A program made the translations under genes and the position numbers. 64,000 nt of DNA from NCBI RefSeq assembly GCF_001905385.1, contig NZ_LIPF01000009.1, forward strand, positions 124,001-188,000. Direction: 5' to 3'. Origin of the DNA: Streptomyces sp. CB02414. GTDB taxonomy: Bacteria; Actinomycetota; Actinomycetes; Streptomycetales; Streptomycetaceae. Below the pieces are notes generated by a model, which was not told where the DNA came from, searched no databases, and worked only from the letters and a program-made list of their open reading frames with translations. The number at the start of each line of letters is the position of its first letter. Within the stretch, counting starts at the first letter, position 1. Shown here one piece after another: positions 28,971 through 39,233 of this stretch.

Positions 28971-31169
28971 ATGGGCGACAAGGCACACACCCACCCCGGA
29001 GCCGCCGGCAGGGCAACGGCGGCCGACCACCCCACGTCCGTACGGAATGTGGTGCTGGTCGGCCACTCCGGAGCGGGCAAGACGACTCTGGTGGAAGCCC
29101 TCGCGCTGACCGCGGGGGCACTGAACCGGGCGGGCCGCGTGGAGGACGGCGGCTGCGTCTCGGACTACGACGAGATGGAGCACCGGCAGCAGCGCTCCGT
29201 ACAGCTCTCCCTGGTGCCGGTCGAATGGGACGGCATCAAGGTCAACCTCCTGGACACTCCCGGGTACGCCGACTTCGTCGGTGAGCTGAGGGCCGGTCTG
29301 CGCGCGGCGGACGCGGCCCTCTTCGTCGTCTCGGCCTCCGACGGGGTGGACGGCTCGACGCGCATGGTCTGGGACGAGTGCGCCGCCGTCGGCATGCCCC
29401 GCGCCATCGTGATCACGCACCTGGAGGCCGCCCGCGCGGACTTCGAGGAGATGACCCGGATCTGCGCGGAGGCCTTCGGCGGCGACGACCCCGACGCCGT
29501 GCTGCCGCTGTACCTGCCGCTGCACGGACCGCCGGCGCCCGACGGGCACGCGCCCGTGACGGGGCTCACCGGACTCCTGACGCGGAAGCTGTTCGACTAC
29601 GCCTCGGGCGAGCGCGTGGAGTCCGAGCCGGGCGAGGAGCAGCTGCCGCGGATCGACGAGGCCCGTTCCCTGCTGATCGAGGGGATCATCTCGGAGAGCG
29701 AGGACGAGACCCTCATGGAGCGCTACCTCGGCGGCGAGCAGGTCGACGTCAAGACGCTCATCGAGGACCTGGAGCGGGCCGTGGCGCGCGGGGTGTTCTT
29801 CCCCGTCCTGGCCGCCGCCCCCGCCGCCGAGGGCGCCCGGCAGGGGCTCGGCACGGTGGAGCTGCTGGAGCTGGTCACCCGGGGCTTCCCGACGCCCCTG
29901 GAGCGCGCCGCGCCACGGGTCACCACGCCCGACGGTGTGCCGCGCGAGCTGCGGATGTGCGACCCCGGCGAGTCGCTGGTCGCGGAGGTCGTCAAGACGT
30001 CCTCCGACCCGTACGTGGGGCGGATCTCGCTGGTCCGGGTGTTCTCCGGCACCCTGCGCGCCGACCAGACGGTGCACGTCTCCGGGCACGGACTGGCCGA
30101 CCGGGGCCACGAGGACCACGACGTCGACGAGCGGATCGGCGCCCTGTCCACGCCGTTCGGCAAGCAGCAGCGGCCGGTCCCGCACGTGATCGCGGGCGAC
30201 CTGGCGTGCGTGGCCAAGCTGAGCCGCGCGGAGACCGGGGACACGATCTCGGCCAAGGACGACCCGCTGCTGATGGCCCCGTGGGAGATGCCCGACCCGC
30301 TGCTGCCGCTCGCCATCCAGGCGCACAGCAAGCCCGACGAGGACAAACTCTCCCAGGGCCTGGCGCGGCTGGTCGCCGAGGACCCGACGATGCGCCTGGA
30401 GCAGAACCAGGACACCCACCAGGTGGTCCTGTGGTGCCTGGGCGAGGCCCACGCCGACGTCGCCCTGGAACGGCTGCGCAGCCGCTACGGCGTCCAGGTC
30501 GACGTCGTACCCCACCGGGTCTCGCTGCGGGAGACGTTCGGCGGCAGGGCGGCCGGGCGGGGACGGCACGTCAAGCAGTCCGGCGGGCACGGGCAGTACG
30601 CCATCTGCGAGATCGAGGTGGAGCCGCTGCCGGGCGGCTCGGGCATCGAGTTCGTGGACAAGGTGGTCGGCGGCGCCGTGCCCCGGCAGTTCATCCCGTC
30701 CGTCGAGAAGGGCGTGCGGGCACAGGCCGCCAAGGGTGTCGCCGCGGGCCATCCGCTGATCGACGTGCGGGTAACGCTGCTGGACGGCAAGGCGCACTCC
30801 GTGGACTCGTCCGACGCCGCGTTCCAGACGGCGGGCGCGCTGGCGCTGCGGGAGGCCGCGGCCGAGGCCCGCATCCATCTGCTGGAGCCGGTCGCCGAGG
30901 TGAGCGTGCTGGTCGGCGACGACTACGTGGGCGCCGTGATGAGCGACCTGTCGGGGCGGCGCGGCAAGGTGCTCGGCACCGAGCAGACCAGCGGCGGGCG
31001 GACCGTGATCCGGGCCGAGGTGCCCGAGATGGAGATCGGCCGGTACGCGGTGGACCTGCGCTCCCTCTCGCACGGCACCGCGCGCTTCGACCGCCGCTAC
31101 GCACGGCACGAACCGATGCCGCAGCAGGTCGCGGAGCGCCTGCGGGAGGAACTGCGGGCCGCGTCGTAG
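28971..31169 (+). CDS. Elongation factor G-like protein EF-G2
   Basis: A 732-residue translational-GTPase paralogue of EF-G. G1 is GHSGAGKTTLVEA (about residues 30-42) and G3 is LLDTPGYADFVGEL. The G4 position, NKxD in EF-G, reads THLEAAR. Domains II-V follow (the domain IV stretch GRGRHVKQSGGHGQYAICEI is intact). This is the FusA2-type branch common in actinobacteria, not the essential EF-G of the str operon; published work on mycobacterial EF-G2 found no ribosome-dependent GTPase (recalled). ATG at 28971 with GGGAGGCAAGGAC upstream. Monocistronic with its own terminator. Confidence 0.93.
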   Translation: MGDKAHTHPGAAGRATAADHPTSVRNVVLVGHSGAGKTTLVEALALTAGALNRAGRVEDGGCVSDYDEMEHRQQRSVQLSLVPVEWDGIKVNLLDTPGYADFVGELRAGLRAADAALFVVSASDGVDGSTRMVWDECAAVGMPRAIVITHLEAARADFEEMTRICAEAFGGDDPDAVLPLYLPLHGPPAPDGHAPVTGLTGLLTRKLFDYASGERVESEPGEEQLPRIDEARSLLIEGIISESEDETLMERYLGGEQVDVKTLIEDLERAVARGVFFPVLAAAPAAEGARQGLGTVELLELVTRGFPTPLERAAPRVTTPDGVPRELRMCDPGESLVAEVVKTSSDPYVGRISLVRVFSGTLRADQTVHVSGHGLADRGHEDHDVDERIGALSTPFGKQQRPVPHVIAGDLACVAKLSRAETGDTISAKDDPLLMAPWEMPDPLLPLAIQAHSKPDEDKLSQGLARLVAEDPTMRLEQNQDTHQVVLWCLGEAHADVALERLRSRYGVQVDVVPHRVSLRETFGGRAAGRGRHVKQSGGHGQYAICEIEVEPLPGGSGIEFVDKVVGGAVPRQFIPSVEKGVRAQAAKGVAAGHPLIDVRVTLLDGKAHSVDSSDAAFQTAGALALREAAAEARIHLLEPVAEVSVLVGDDYVGAVMSDLSGRRGKVLGTEQTSGGRTVIRAEVPEMEIGRYAVDLRSLSHGTARFDRRYARHEPMPQQVAERLREELRAAS

Positions 31170-31179
31170 CGCTGTCGGA

Positions 31180-31215
31180 CCGGCGCGGGGCTCCCCGTCC
31201 CCTCCCCCGCGCCGG
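31180..31215 (+). terminator. Terminator of the EF-G2 gene
   Basis: Perfect 11-bp stem CCGGCGCGGGG / CCCCGCGCCGG with a 14-nt loop, 11 nt beyond the stop. Confidence 0.72.
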
Positions 31216-31398
31216 ACGCGCTCCCCCCGGCGCACGAGGGCGCGCTCCTGCGCCGACCAGCGCGTGCGGGGGCGCCTTTGGCCGTCCGGTGACGCATGTC
31301 GGTGCCTGCGGATACGCTGATGACCTGATCAACAGGTGTGCGGGGCAGGGAAGTCGGGAAGGCCGCAGGAGCGACAGTGGTGGCGATCGGGGGCGGGA

Positions 31399-33054
31399 AT
31401 GACCGTTGACGGCGGTTACGCGGACTTCTTCGGACCGCAGGTGCCGCGTACGGACGACGGCGGGCAGACGGCCACGTTCGCGCTGGCCTCGGCCGCCTAC
31501 CGGGACAGCGAGGCCGAGGAGATACTCAAGGCCGACAGCGAGTGGCACAAGTCGGCCGTGGGCAAGCCCCGGATCAAGCTCTTCCGGCCGAACCTGGGCG
31601 AGGCGTACTCACGGGCGATCATCGACCGGATGCTGGGCCCCAAGCGGGCCCCGCTCATCCAGTCCTTCGGGACGCAGCCGCAGGTGGTCGTGGAGCACAG
31701 CCTCGCGGCGCACCGCATTCGCAGGGAACGGGACAACTGGCTCAGTGCCGTCATGGTGCTGTGCGGAGTGCTGTTCCTGCCCGGGCTGCTGATCTGGCTC
31801 CTGGTCTTCCAGATCCGCACCACCGTCGCCCGGCGCGAGGACAAGCGGGCCGGCGCGCTCGCCACCGCGCTGCTCGTCGCGATGGCCGTCCTCGCCGTGC
31901 TGTTCCTGCTCAAGATGCCCTTCAGCGGCTTCTGGGCCTGGTACGCGCGCGCCTGCGTCGTCGCCCCGGTGATCGGCTGGTTCTGGGCCAAGCGGATCTG
32001 CGAGCGCACGGCGCGGGACCTCCGGGAGCGCTGGAGCGGCCTCCTGTCCGGCGCGGGCGTGGGTGCCAAGGTGCCCGAGGCGGTGCCGAGCAGCCCCGGC
32101 GAGACGGCCGCCGAGGAGCTCCGGCAGTCGCTGGCCCGCCTCAGCGCCGAGCAGCAGTCGAATTCCGTCTTCTACGCCGGTCCCAAGGGAATCCTCGGCA
32201 TGGGCACCCGCTGGGGCAGCTGGCAGCTCGCCGAGGAACTGGTCCCCGTCGACCCGGACCGGGAGATCAACCCGTTCCGCAGCTGGGACGTCATCAAGGC
32301 CATCCACGACCGGCTGCGCATGCTGGAACGGGGCCCGCTGCACACCGGCGGCTTCCCCAAGCCGACCGTACGGCACTGGATCGTGACCCCGATCGGGGAG
32401 AACGCCGACTCGGTGTCCCGGCCCGAGGGCACCGACGTCGAGGCGTACCAGGTCAAGCAGCACGCGATACAGGAGATCTGCGACAAGCAGCAGTTCGGCG
32501 CGGGCGACCGGCACTACCTGGGCGTCCAGTGGACCCTGTGGGACGGCCAGTTGGTCATCTCCATGCTGATCACGGTGACGGTGCTGCACGAGACGCTGCG
32601 CATCGAGGTCACCGGGCACGCCCTCGGGCCGGTGCACTCCCTGTTCACGAGCAAGCCCGCGGCCAAGGAGAAGACGGTCCAGAAGTCGGTCAAGTTCTGG
32701 GAGACCCGCACGGTGAAGCTCCCGCTGGTGGACACCGACGAGGTGGTGCGGCTGGCCGCACGGGCGCCGCTGACCTGGTATCCCCCGCTGCTGTACTGGC
32801 TGGGCGGCAAGCTCACGCTGCCCGAGCCCTTCGGTGTGCGGCACGCCTGGGCGGACCGGCCGTGGCGGCACCGCTTCATGGCCGACGACGCGCTGCGCGC
32901 GGCCACGCCGGTCCTGCGGGCGGTGCACACGGCGGCGATCAAGGTGCTGAAGGAGAACGGCGTGGACACGGAGAAGTTCGGTGCCCGCGCGGGCGGTCTG
33001 AGCGGGGCGGTGCAGGAGGCGGTGCCCAAGAAGGCGGACGTCTACGACGCGTAG
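31399..33054 (+). CDS. Membrane protein of unknown function
   Basis: A 551-residue protein I do not recognise. After a ~120-residue polar region there are two or three hydrophobic segments: VMVLCGVLFLPGLLIWLLVF (about 118-137), ALLVAMAVLAVLFLLKM (about 155-171), and WYARACVVAPVIGWFWA. A ~360-residue soluble C-terminal part follows, containing VRHWIVTPIGENADSV and TFALASAAYRDS-like unclassified sequence but no recognisable catalytic motif. ATG at 31399 is preceded by GGGGGCGGGA. The 229 nt upstream hold the EF-G2 terminator and its promoter. Composition matches its neighbours, so recent transfer is unlikely. Monocistronic. Confidence 0.8.
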   Translation: MTVDGGYADFFGPQVPRTDDGGQTATFALASAAYRDSEAEEILKADSEWHKSAVGKPRIKLFRPNLGEAYSRAIIDRMLGPKRAPLIQSFGTQPQVVVEHSLAAHRIRRERDNWLSAVMVLCGVLFLPGLLIWLLVFQIRTTVARREDKRAGALATALLVAMAVLAVLFLLKMPFSGFWAWYARACVVAPVIGWFWAKRICERTARDLRERWSGLLSGAGVGAKVPEAVPSSPGETAAEELRQSLARLSAEQQSNSVFYAGPKGILGMGTRWGSWQLAEELVPVDPDREINPFRSWDVIKAIHDRLRMLERGPLHTGGFPKPTVRHWIVTPIGENADSVSRPEGTDVEAYQVKQHAIQEICDKQQFGAGDRHYLGVQWTLWDGQLVISMLITVTVLHETLRIEVTGHALGPVHSLFTSKPAAKEKTVQKSVKFWETRTVKLPLVDTDEVVRLAARAPLTWYPPLLYWLGGKLTLPEPFGVRHAWADRPWRHRFMADDALRAATPVLRAVHTAAIKVLKENGVDTEKFGARAGGLSGAVQEAVPKKADVYDA

Positions 33055-33096
33055 GCCTCCGGCGGTCGGGCGGGGGTTTCCGGGGCGGACGTCTCT

Positions 33097-33164
33097 GGGG
33101 GCCGCCGTCCCCGGACCCCGCTTCGGCCTGGACGGCCTCGTCCTCAAACGCCGGACGGGCTGGA
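33097..33164. repeat. Streptomyces-type dispersed palindromic (REP-like) element
   Basis: A GC-rich stretch containing CTTCGGCCTGGACGGCCTCG followed by TCCTCAAACGCCGGACGGGC. I recognise this as a sequence family repeated between many Streptomyces genes (recalled, not searched). It overlaps the last codons and stop of the HIT gene (stop at 33144). It may also act as the terminator region for the convergent 551-residue gene and the HIT gene. Confidence 0.55.
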
Positions 33165-33704
33165 GGGCCAGGCTTCCGCCAGCATCTTGCGGGTGTCGCC
33201 CAGGAGCTGGGGCAGCACCTTCGTGTGGCCGACGACCGGCATGAAGTTCGTGTCGCCGCCCCAGCGGGGCACGATGTGCTGGTGGAGGTGGGCGGCGATG
33301 CCCGCGCCGGCCACCGTGCCCTGGTTCATGCCGATGTTGAAGCCGTGGGCGCCGGAGGCGGTGCGCAGCGCCGTCATCGCCTGCTTGGTCAGCTCGGCGA
33401 GCTCCGCGGTCTCCACGGCGTTCAGCTCGGTGTAGTCGGCGACGTGGCGGTAGGGCACGGTCATCAGGTGGCCGCCGTTGTACGGGTACAGGTTGAGCAC
33501 CGCGTACACGTGCTCACCGCGCCGGACGATCAGCCCGTCCTCGTCGGACTTGGCCGGGATCGAGCAGAAGGGGCAGCCGTCGTCGGCGCCGGGGCCGCTC
33601 GGCTTGTTCTCGCCCTGGATGTAGGCCATCCGGTGGGGCGTCCACAGGCGCTGGAACGCGTCCTGCGTCCCGACTCCGATCTGCTGCTCGGGCTCACTCG
33701 TCAT
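33144..33704 (-). CDS. HIT-domain protein (Ap4A hydrolase/phosphorylase-like)
   Basis: A 186-residue histidine-triad protein. The triad is HLHQH at residues 139-143 (AAHLHQHIVPRWGGD), with an N-terminal CPFC pair (about 44-47) typical of zinc-binding HIT proteins. Its closest functional precedent is the mycobacterial AP4A phosphorylase Rv2613c, which also lies between thrS and pgsA. The likely substrate is therefore diadenosine tetraphosphate, a by-product of synthetases such as ThrS; this is an inference from family and synteny. The last residues (SPSGV) and stop come from the dispersed repeat. It follows thrS in orientation but is separated by the thrS terminator. Confidence 0.9.
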   Translation of the reverse strand: MTSEPEQQIGVGTQDAFQRLWTPHRMAYIQGENKPSGPGADDGCPFCSIPAKSDEDGLIVRRGEHVYAVLNLYPYNGGHLMTVPYRHVADYTELNAVETAELAELTKQAMTALRTASGAHGFNIGMNQGTVAGAGIAAHLHQHIVPRWGGDTNFMPVVGHTKVLPQLLGDTRKMLAEAWPSSPSGV

Positions 33705-33742
33705 GCGTGCAGCATATGGCGTCGCGTGCGGTGACAGGGAAA

Positions 33743-33767
33743 GGCCCCCGGGATCCCCCCGGGGGCC
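33743..33767 (-). terminator. Terminator of thrS
   Basis: 10-bp stem GGCCCCCGGG / CCCGGGGGCC with a 5-nt loop, 15 nt beyond the thrS stop. Preceded by AAA on the plus strand, which gives TTT after the hairpin on the transcribed strand. Confidence 0.78.
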
Positions 33768-33782
33768 CTCCGCGGTGGTCGC

Positions 33783-35759
<1,977 letters not shown>

Positions 35760-35851
35760 CGGTCTCTCCTGACTGAAGGTGGGGCTGCGGCGCCATACCG
35801 GAGCGCACGCATAGGGGCGATCGTACCGACCGGGGCCCGCCCACCGCGAAA

Positions 35852-37126
35852 TCAGTATCCGCGGTCGCCGCCGTCCTCCCCGTCGTCGCCGTCCCCGCCG
35901 CAGGTCTCCTCGAAGAAGGCGGCCACCTCGACGTGCTCCTGCACCGCCTTCAGCAGCCGGTCCCGTTCCGCGTCGTCGACGGGCACGGGGGCTATCTCGC
36001 AGGCCCCGGTGAGCCGCCGGAAGCCGCCCCGGCTCTCCAGGCGGCCCAGCACCCGCACCGGCAGCCCGAGGAGGTGGGCGTGCCCGGCTATCCGGTAGGC
36101 CTCCTCGTCCAGGGTGATCCGCACGTGCGGCACCTCCGCCCCGGCCAGCACCCGCAGCCGTACGGTGCCCGCGCCGCGCGGCCCCGGTCGGCGCATGCGG
36201 ACGACGGTGCCGGTGAGCCGCACCGGCACGGAGGGCTCGGCGCGCAGGTAGCGGGCGGCGGCCTCGCGCAGGGCGGGCAGGTCGCCGGGCGAGAACTCGA
36301 CGGGTTCGGAGAGGGAGGCGCAGCCCTCGGGGACGCCCGCGGCCGGTGCCCAGTCGATGCCGACGCGGGCGCCCTGGGTGCCGCGGACCAGGGCGACGAG
36401 CGCGTCGGTGAGTTCGTGGCTGACGCCGGCCGCCACGGCCGCGTCGAAGGCCTCCATGCCGCCGGTGGCCCGCCGGTAGTCGACGGCCTCGCGGGCGGCG
36501 TGCAGGGCCTGGTGGAGGCGTACGGCGAGCGGGCGGCCGGTGGTGACGGGCACGAACGCCGTGAGGCGGCGTCCGCCGGGGGCGGCACCGACCAGGACGT
36601 TCTCCAGGACCTCGGCGGCGGAGCGCCGGTGCCGGGCGCCGTAGTAGCCGGCACGTGCGCGCGTGGCGAGTGCTCCGGCGAGCAGCATCCGGCGGGCGGC
36701 GGAGCGCAACTGCTCCTCGGCGGGCCACGACGCGGCGTCACCGGGCCCGGCCGCCGGTACGTCGCGGCCCCAGCGGATCTCGTCGCTGGGCACGGCGAGG
36801 GAGACCAGGATCTCGCGGGCGGCGGGGGTGCCGCTGCGGGAGAGGGCGAGCAGGGCTTCGGCGAGCAGGTCGTCGCTGTCGGGGAAGGCACGGCTGACGG
36901 GAACCAGCAGACTGGTGGCGCCGGCGCCCGGCCCCGGTGGGGTCCAGCGGCCGTAGCGGCCGGGTGCGCCGCCGCGCCGCCGCCAGCCGTGCCGGTGGAG
37001 CAGGGCGGTCAGCACCGCCGGATCGACGGTACCGGGCTCGGGCGGCCGGCCGTCGTACCAGGCACTGGCGTCGGCCGGGTGGGGCCGCACGGCGCGCAGG
37101 GGCTCTCCGGTCGGGCGGTGCGTCAT
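35852..37126 (-). CDS. Conserved protein of unknown function coupled to a DUF4365 gene
   Basis: A 424-residue protein I cannot assign. The N-terminal ~60 residues (LTALLHRHGWRRRGGAPGRY, then TSLLVPVSRAF) have the feel of a small HicA-like alpha/beta unit. A helical middle with a basic ARAGYYGARHRRSAAEV stretch and TAFVPVTTGRPLAVRLHQAL follows. The region about 320-395 (VPVRLTGTVVRMRRPG, HLLGLPVRVLGRLESRGGFR) looks like an OB or similar beta-barrel, and the end is acidic and Gly/Asp-rich. ATG with GGGAGGG upstream; it overlaps the DUF4365 stop by four bases, so the pair is translationally coupled. Composition is like the neighbours. Domain guesses are by eye only. Confidence 0.72.
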   Translation of the reverse strand: MTHRPTGEPLRAVRPHPADASAWYDGRPPEPGTVDPAVLTALLHRHGWRRRGGAPGRYGRWTPPGPGAGATSLLVPVSRAFPDSDDLLAEALLALSRSGTPAAREILVSLAVPSDEIRWGRDVPAAGPGDAASWPAEEQLRSAARRMLLAGALATRARAGYYGARHRRSAAEVLENVLVGAAPGGRRLTAFVPVTTGRPLAVRLHQALHAAREAVDYRRATGGMEAFDAAVAAGVSHELTDALVALVRGTQGARVGIDWAPAAGVPEGCASLSEPVEFSPGDLPALREAAARYLRAEPSVPVRLTGTVVRMRRPGPRGAGTVRLRVLAGAEVPHVRITLDEEAYRIAGHAHLLGLPVRVLGRLESRGGFRRLTGACEIAPVPVDDAERDRLLKAVQEHVEVAAFFEETCGGDGDDGEDGGDRGY

Positions 37127-37689
37127 GGTTTCCCTCCCGTCCCGACCCGCGTCATGATCTCGCACAGCGCCCGGTCGTCGAAGATCCGCGCGGTCGGTAT
37201 CCGCACGGTGGTGCGTCGCCGGCCGGTGACCGGGTGTCCGGCGAGGTTGGTCCAGTAGCAGCAGTGCCTGAGGTCGAGCCGGTCGTGGCCGGCGCGCAGC
37301 CACTGGTCCCGGGACCGGGGGACGATCATCACGACGAGGATCTTGTGCACCGAGACCGGGGTGCGGGCGAGCTTCGCCAGGTGATCGTTGTCGAGGGTGA
37401 AGGAGAAGAAGCGGCCGGGTGGGCTCGGCGGTATCTGGTACGTCGCCTTGAGCTGCACCTTGATGGTGACCTCGTCGTCGACCGTGTGCCCGGGGGCGCT
37501 GTGGCTGACGTGCCAGTCGATGCCGTTGTCCGGGAAGGGCTGGGAGAGCGAGCAGCCCGCCGCGGCGGCGACCGCGTGGAGGTAGCCGACCTGCAAGGTC
37601 TCCATGCAGGCGGTGGTGGCGAGGGAGCCCCGTGTGGGCGCGGTGCGCTCGGGCAGCAGCCCGCCCCGTTCGGGCTGCGCTATGGCCAT
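37123..37689 (-). CDS. DUF4365 domain protein (PD-(D/E)XK nuclease-like)
   Basis: A 188-residue protein. METLQVGYLHAVAAAAGC is followed by PDNGIDWHV and, about 20 residues later, VTIKVQLKATYQI. This fits the DUF4365 arrangement of an early Glu, a GID aspartate and a QxK in the place of the (D/E)xK of PD-(D/E)XK nucleases. DUF4365 proteins are uncharacterised, and several are found near mobile or defence genes (general knowledge). ATG at 37689 is preferred because GGAAGG lies just before it; an upstream in-frame start at 37743 is possible. It is divergent from the exonuclease gene across 171 nt and is first in a two-gene operon with the 424-residue protein. DNA or RNA cleavage is inferred, not shown. 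Confidence 0.75.
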   Translation of the reverse strand: MAIAQPERGGLLPERTAPTRGSLATTACMETLQVGYLHAVAAAAGCSLSQPFPDNGIDWHVSHSAPGHTVDDEVTIKVQLKATYQIPPSPPGRFFSFTLDNDHLAKLARTPVSVHKILVVMIVPRSRDQWLRAGHDRLDLRHCCYWTNLAGHPVTGRRRTTVRIPTARIFDDRALCEIMTRVGTGGKP

Positions 37690-37860
37690 GACCAACAGCC
37701 TTCCAGAACTGGTGTATCCCCGCTGCGGGCCTGTGAACTGCAAAGACCCTCACTCCTGTTGTGTCCTTCCGGCGTACGGCGCAAACAGCCCGGGTATCAC
37801 CGAACCGGGACAGAAGACGGCGCGTCAGCTGCCGTACTGGGACGAGGAGTTGAGTGCCCT

Positions 37861-38586
37861 ATGACGTGCTGGTTCGAGGGGCCGCTGGCCGCCTTCGACA
37901 CGGAGACGACGGGTGTGGACGTCGAGACCGACCGGATCGTGTCGGCTGCCCTCGTCGTCCAGGACGCCCCCGGGCTCAGGGCGCGGGTCACCCGGTGGCT
38001 GGTGAACCCGGGTGTGCCGGTGCCCGAGGCGGCGACGGCGGTGCACGGGCTGACCGAGGAGCATCTGCACCGGCACGGCAGGTGGCCGGCGCCGGTGATG
38101 TGGGAGATAGCCGAGGCGCTGAGCGAACAGGCACGCGCCGGACGCCCGCTGGTGGTGATGAACGCCCCGTTCGACCTGACGCTGCTGGACCGGGAGTTGC
38201 GCCGGCACCGTGCGTCGTCACTAGGGCGCTGGCTGGATCAGAGGTCGCTGCACGTGCTGGACCCGAGGGTGCTCGACAAGCACTTCGACCGGTACCGCAA
38301 GGGCCGCCGCACCCTGACCGACCTGTGCGCGCACTACGGCGTCGAGCTGGCCGGCGCGCACGACGCGGCGGCCGACGCACTGGCGGCGCTGGAGGTCGTA
38401 CGGGCGGTGGGCCGCCGCTTCCCGTCGCGGCTGGAGCGTCTGTCCGCCGCGGAGCTGCACACGCTGCAGGCGGTGTGGCACGCGGGGCAGGCGCGGGGTC
38501 TGCAGGCGTGGTTCGCGCTCAACGGGACCGAGGAGGCGGTCGACCCGGCCTGGCCGCTGCGGCCGGACCTGCGGGCGGCGGCGTGA
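37861..38586 (+). CDS. DEDDh 3'-5' exonuclease (DnaQ-like)
   Basis: A 241-residue exonuclease of the RNase T/DnaQ superfamily. Exo I is AAFDTETTGVD (Asp13, Glu15), Exo II lies in VVMNAPFDLTLLDREL, and Exo III is HDAAADALAAL (His167, Asp172), giving a complete DEDDh site. It is a stand-alone domain with a ~60-residue C-terminal extension, not the polymerase III epsilon subunit (no polymerase-binding tail is evident). ATG with GAGGAG about 12 nt upstream. Divergent from the DUF4365 operon and closed by a strong terminator. Confidence 0.9.
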   Translation: MTCWFEGPLAAFDTETTGVDVETDRIVSAALVVQDAPGLRARVTRWLVNPGVPVPEAATAVHGLTEEHLHRHGRWPAPVMWEIAEALSEQARAGRPLVVMNAPFDLTLLDRELRRHRASSLGRWLDQRSLHVLDPRVLDKHFDRYRKGRRTLTDLCAHYGVELAGAHDAAADALAALEVVRAVGRRFPSRLERLSAAELHTLQAVWHAGQARGLQAWFALNGTEEAVDPAWPLRPDLRAAA

Positions 38587-38599
38587 GTGAGTACATGAG

Positions 38600-38630
38600 A
38601 AAGCCGGTCCGCTTGCGACGGACCGGCTTT
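38600..38630 (+). terminator. Terminator of the exonuclease gene
   Basis: Perfect 12-bp stem AAAGCCGGTCCG / CGGACCGGCTTT with a 7-nt loop and a short T-run. It ends seven bases before the tRNA-Val on the other strand, so it may also stop that transcript. Confidence 0.85.
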
Positions 38631-38636
38631 TCCCGG

Positions 38637-38708
38637 TGGGCGATACTGGGTTCGAACCAGTGACCTCTTCGGTGTGAACGAAGCGCTCTCCCACTGAGCT
38701 AATCGCCC
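38637..38708 (-). tRNA. tRNA-Val(CAC)
   Basis: 72-nt cloverleaf. The acceptor stem is GGGCGAT / ATCGCCC, the anticodon arm CTTCG-TTCACAC-CGAAG gives anticodon CAC, the T-arm is ACTGG-TTCGAAC-CCAGT, and the discriminator is A. No CCA is encoded. The sequence is identical to the copy at 46234-46305. Confidence 0.95.
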
Positions 38709-38721
38709 GGGAACGCACTGA

Positions 38722-38751
38722 ACAATACAGGTCCTGGCGGGCTTCCTTCAA
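38722..38751 (-). promoter_or_regulatory. Promoter of tRNA-Val(CAC) copy 1
   Basis: On the minus strand, TTGAAG (38746-38751) and TATTGT (38722-38727) are separated by 18 nt, 13 nt before the tRNA 5' end. The -35 box overlaps the stop codon of the upstream SRPBCC gene. Confidence 0.5.
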
Positions 38752-39194
38752 ACCGCTTCCAGGTGGGCGGCCAGCCCGCGCCGTCCCGCCCGCATCATCA
38801 GCCGGTGGTTGGCCCGGAACAGGGGCCGCCCCGGCACCGCGAGGCGGCGCAGGAGCGGCTTGCGCACGACGACCTCCTGGTCGTAGCGGGCGAGGGTGCC
38901 CGAGCCGTGCTCGGTGACCGTCCAGCGTGCCCAGCCCTCCAGGTCGCCGCTCATCTCGACCTCCAGCACGCCCGCCGCCGGGTCGCGCCTGCCCTCGCGC
39001 AGGGTCGTGGTCAGGTCGTACGGGAGCAGTGAGCGGACCCTCAGGACGGCGGTGGTGTCGTCGAGGCGGGTGACCTCGCGGGTCTGGGGCCACCAGCGGG
39101 GGTAGTCCTCGAGCCGTTCCAGTTCCCGGTAGACCGCCGGGGCGGGCGCGGGCAGGGTCCACAGGCTGCGGAATCGGTAATGGTTCCAGTCCAC
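38748..39194 (-). CDS. SRPBCC-fold protein (polyketide cyclase/dehydrase-like)
   Basis: A 148-residue START/Bet v1-like ligand-binding fold. It begins HYRFRSLWTLPAPAPAVYRE and has LERLEDYPRWWPQTREVTRL, the usual 'DYPRWWP' helix entry of this family, then paired beta strands and a final amphipathic helix (NHRLMMRAGRRGLAAHLEAV). Such proteins bind hydrophobic ligands; no catalytic residues are evident and the ligand is unknown. It lies after the lyase gene on the same strand with a 39-nt gap, so it might be the tail of that operon, though its role would not be obvious there. Confidence 0.8.
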   Translation of the reverse strand: MDWNHYRFRSLWTLPAPAPAVYRELERLEDYPRWWPQTREVTRLDDTTAVLRVRSLLPYDLTTTLREGRRDPAAGVLEVEMSGDLEGWARWTVTEHGSGTLARYDQEVVVRKPLLRRLAVPGRPLFRANHRLMMRAGRRGLAAHLEAV

Positions 39195-39233
39195 CCGGGA
39201 AGTGTGCCCGCACCCGCGCCCGTCAGGGGCCGG

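Noticed and set aside
35760..35851. T-box leader of thrS
   Set aside because: Only 92 nt, with no T-box core or specifier loop; actinobacterial T-boxes are of another type and mainly control ileS.
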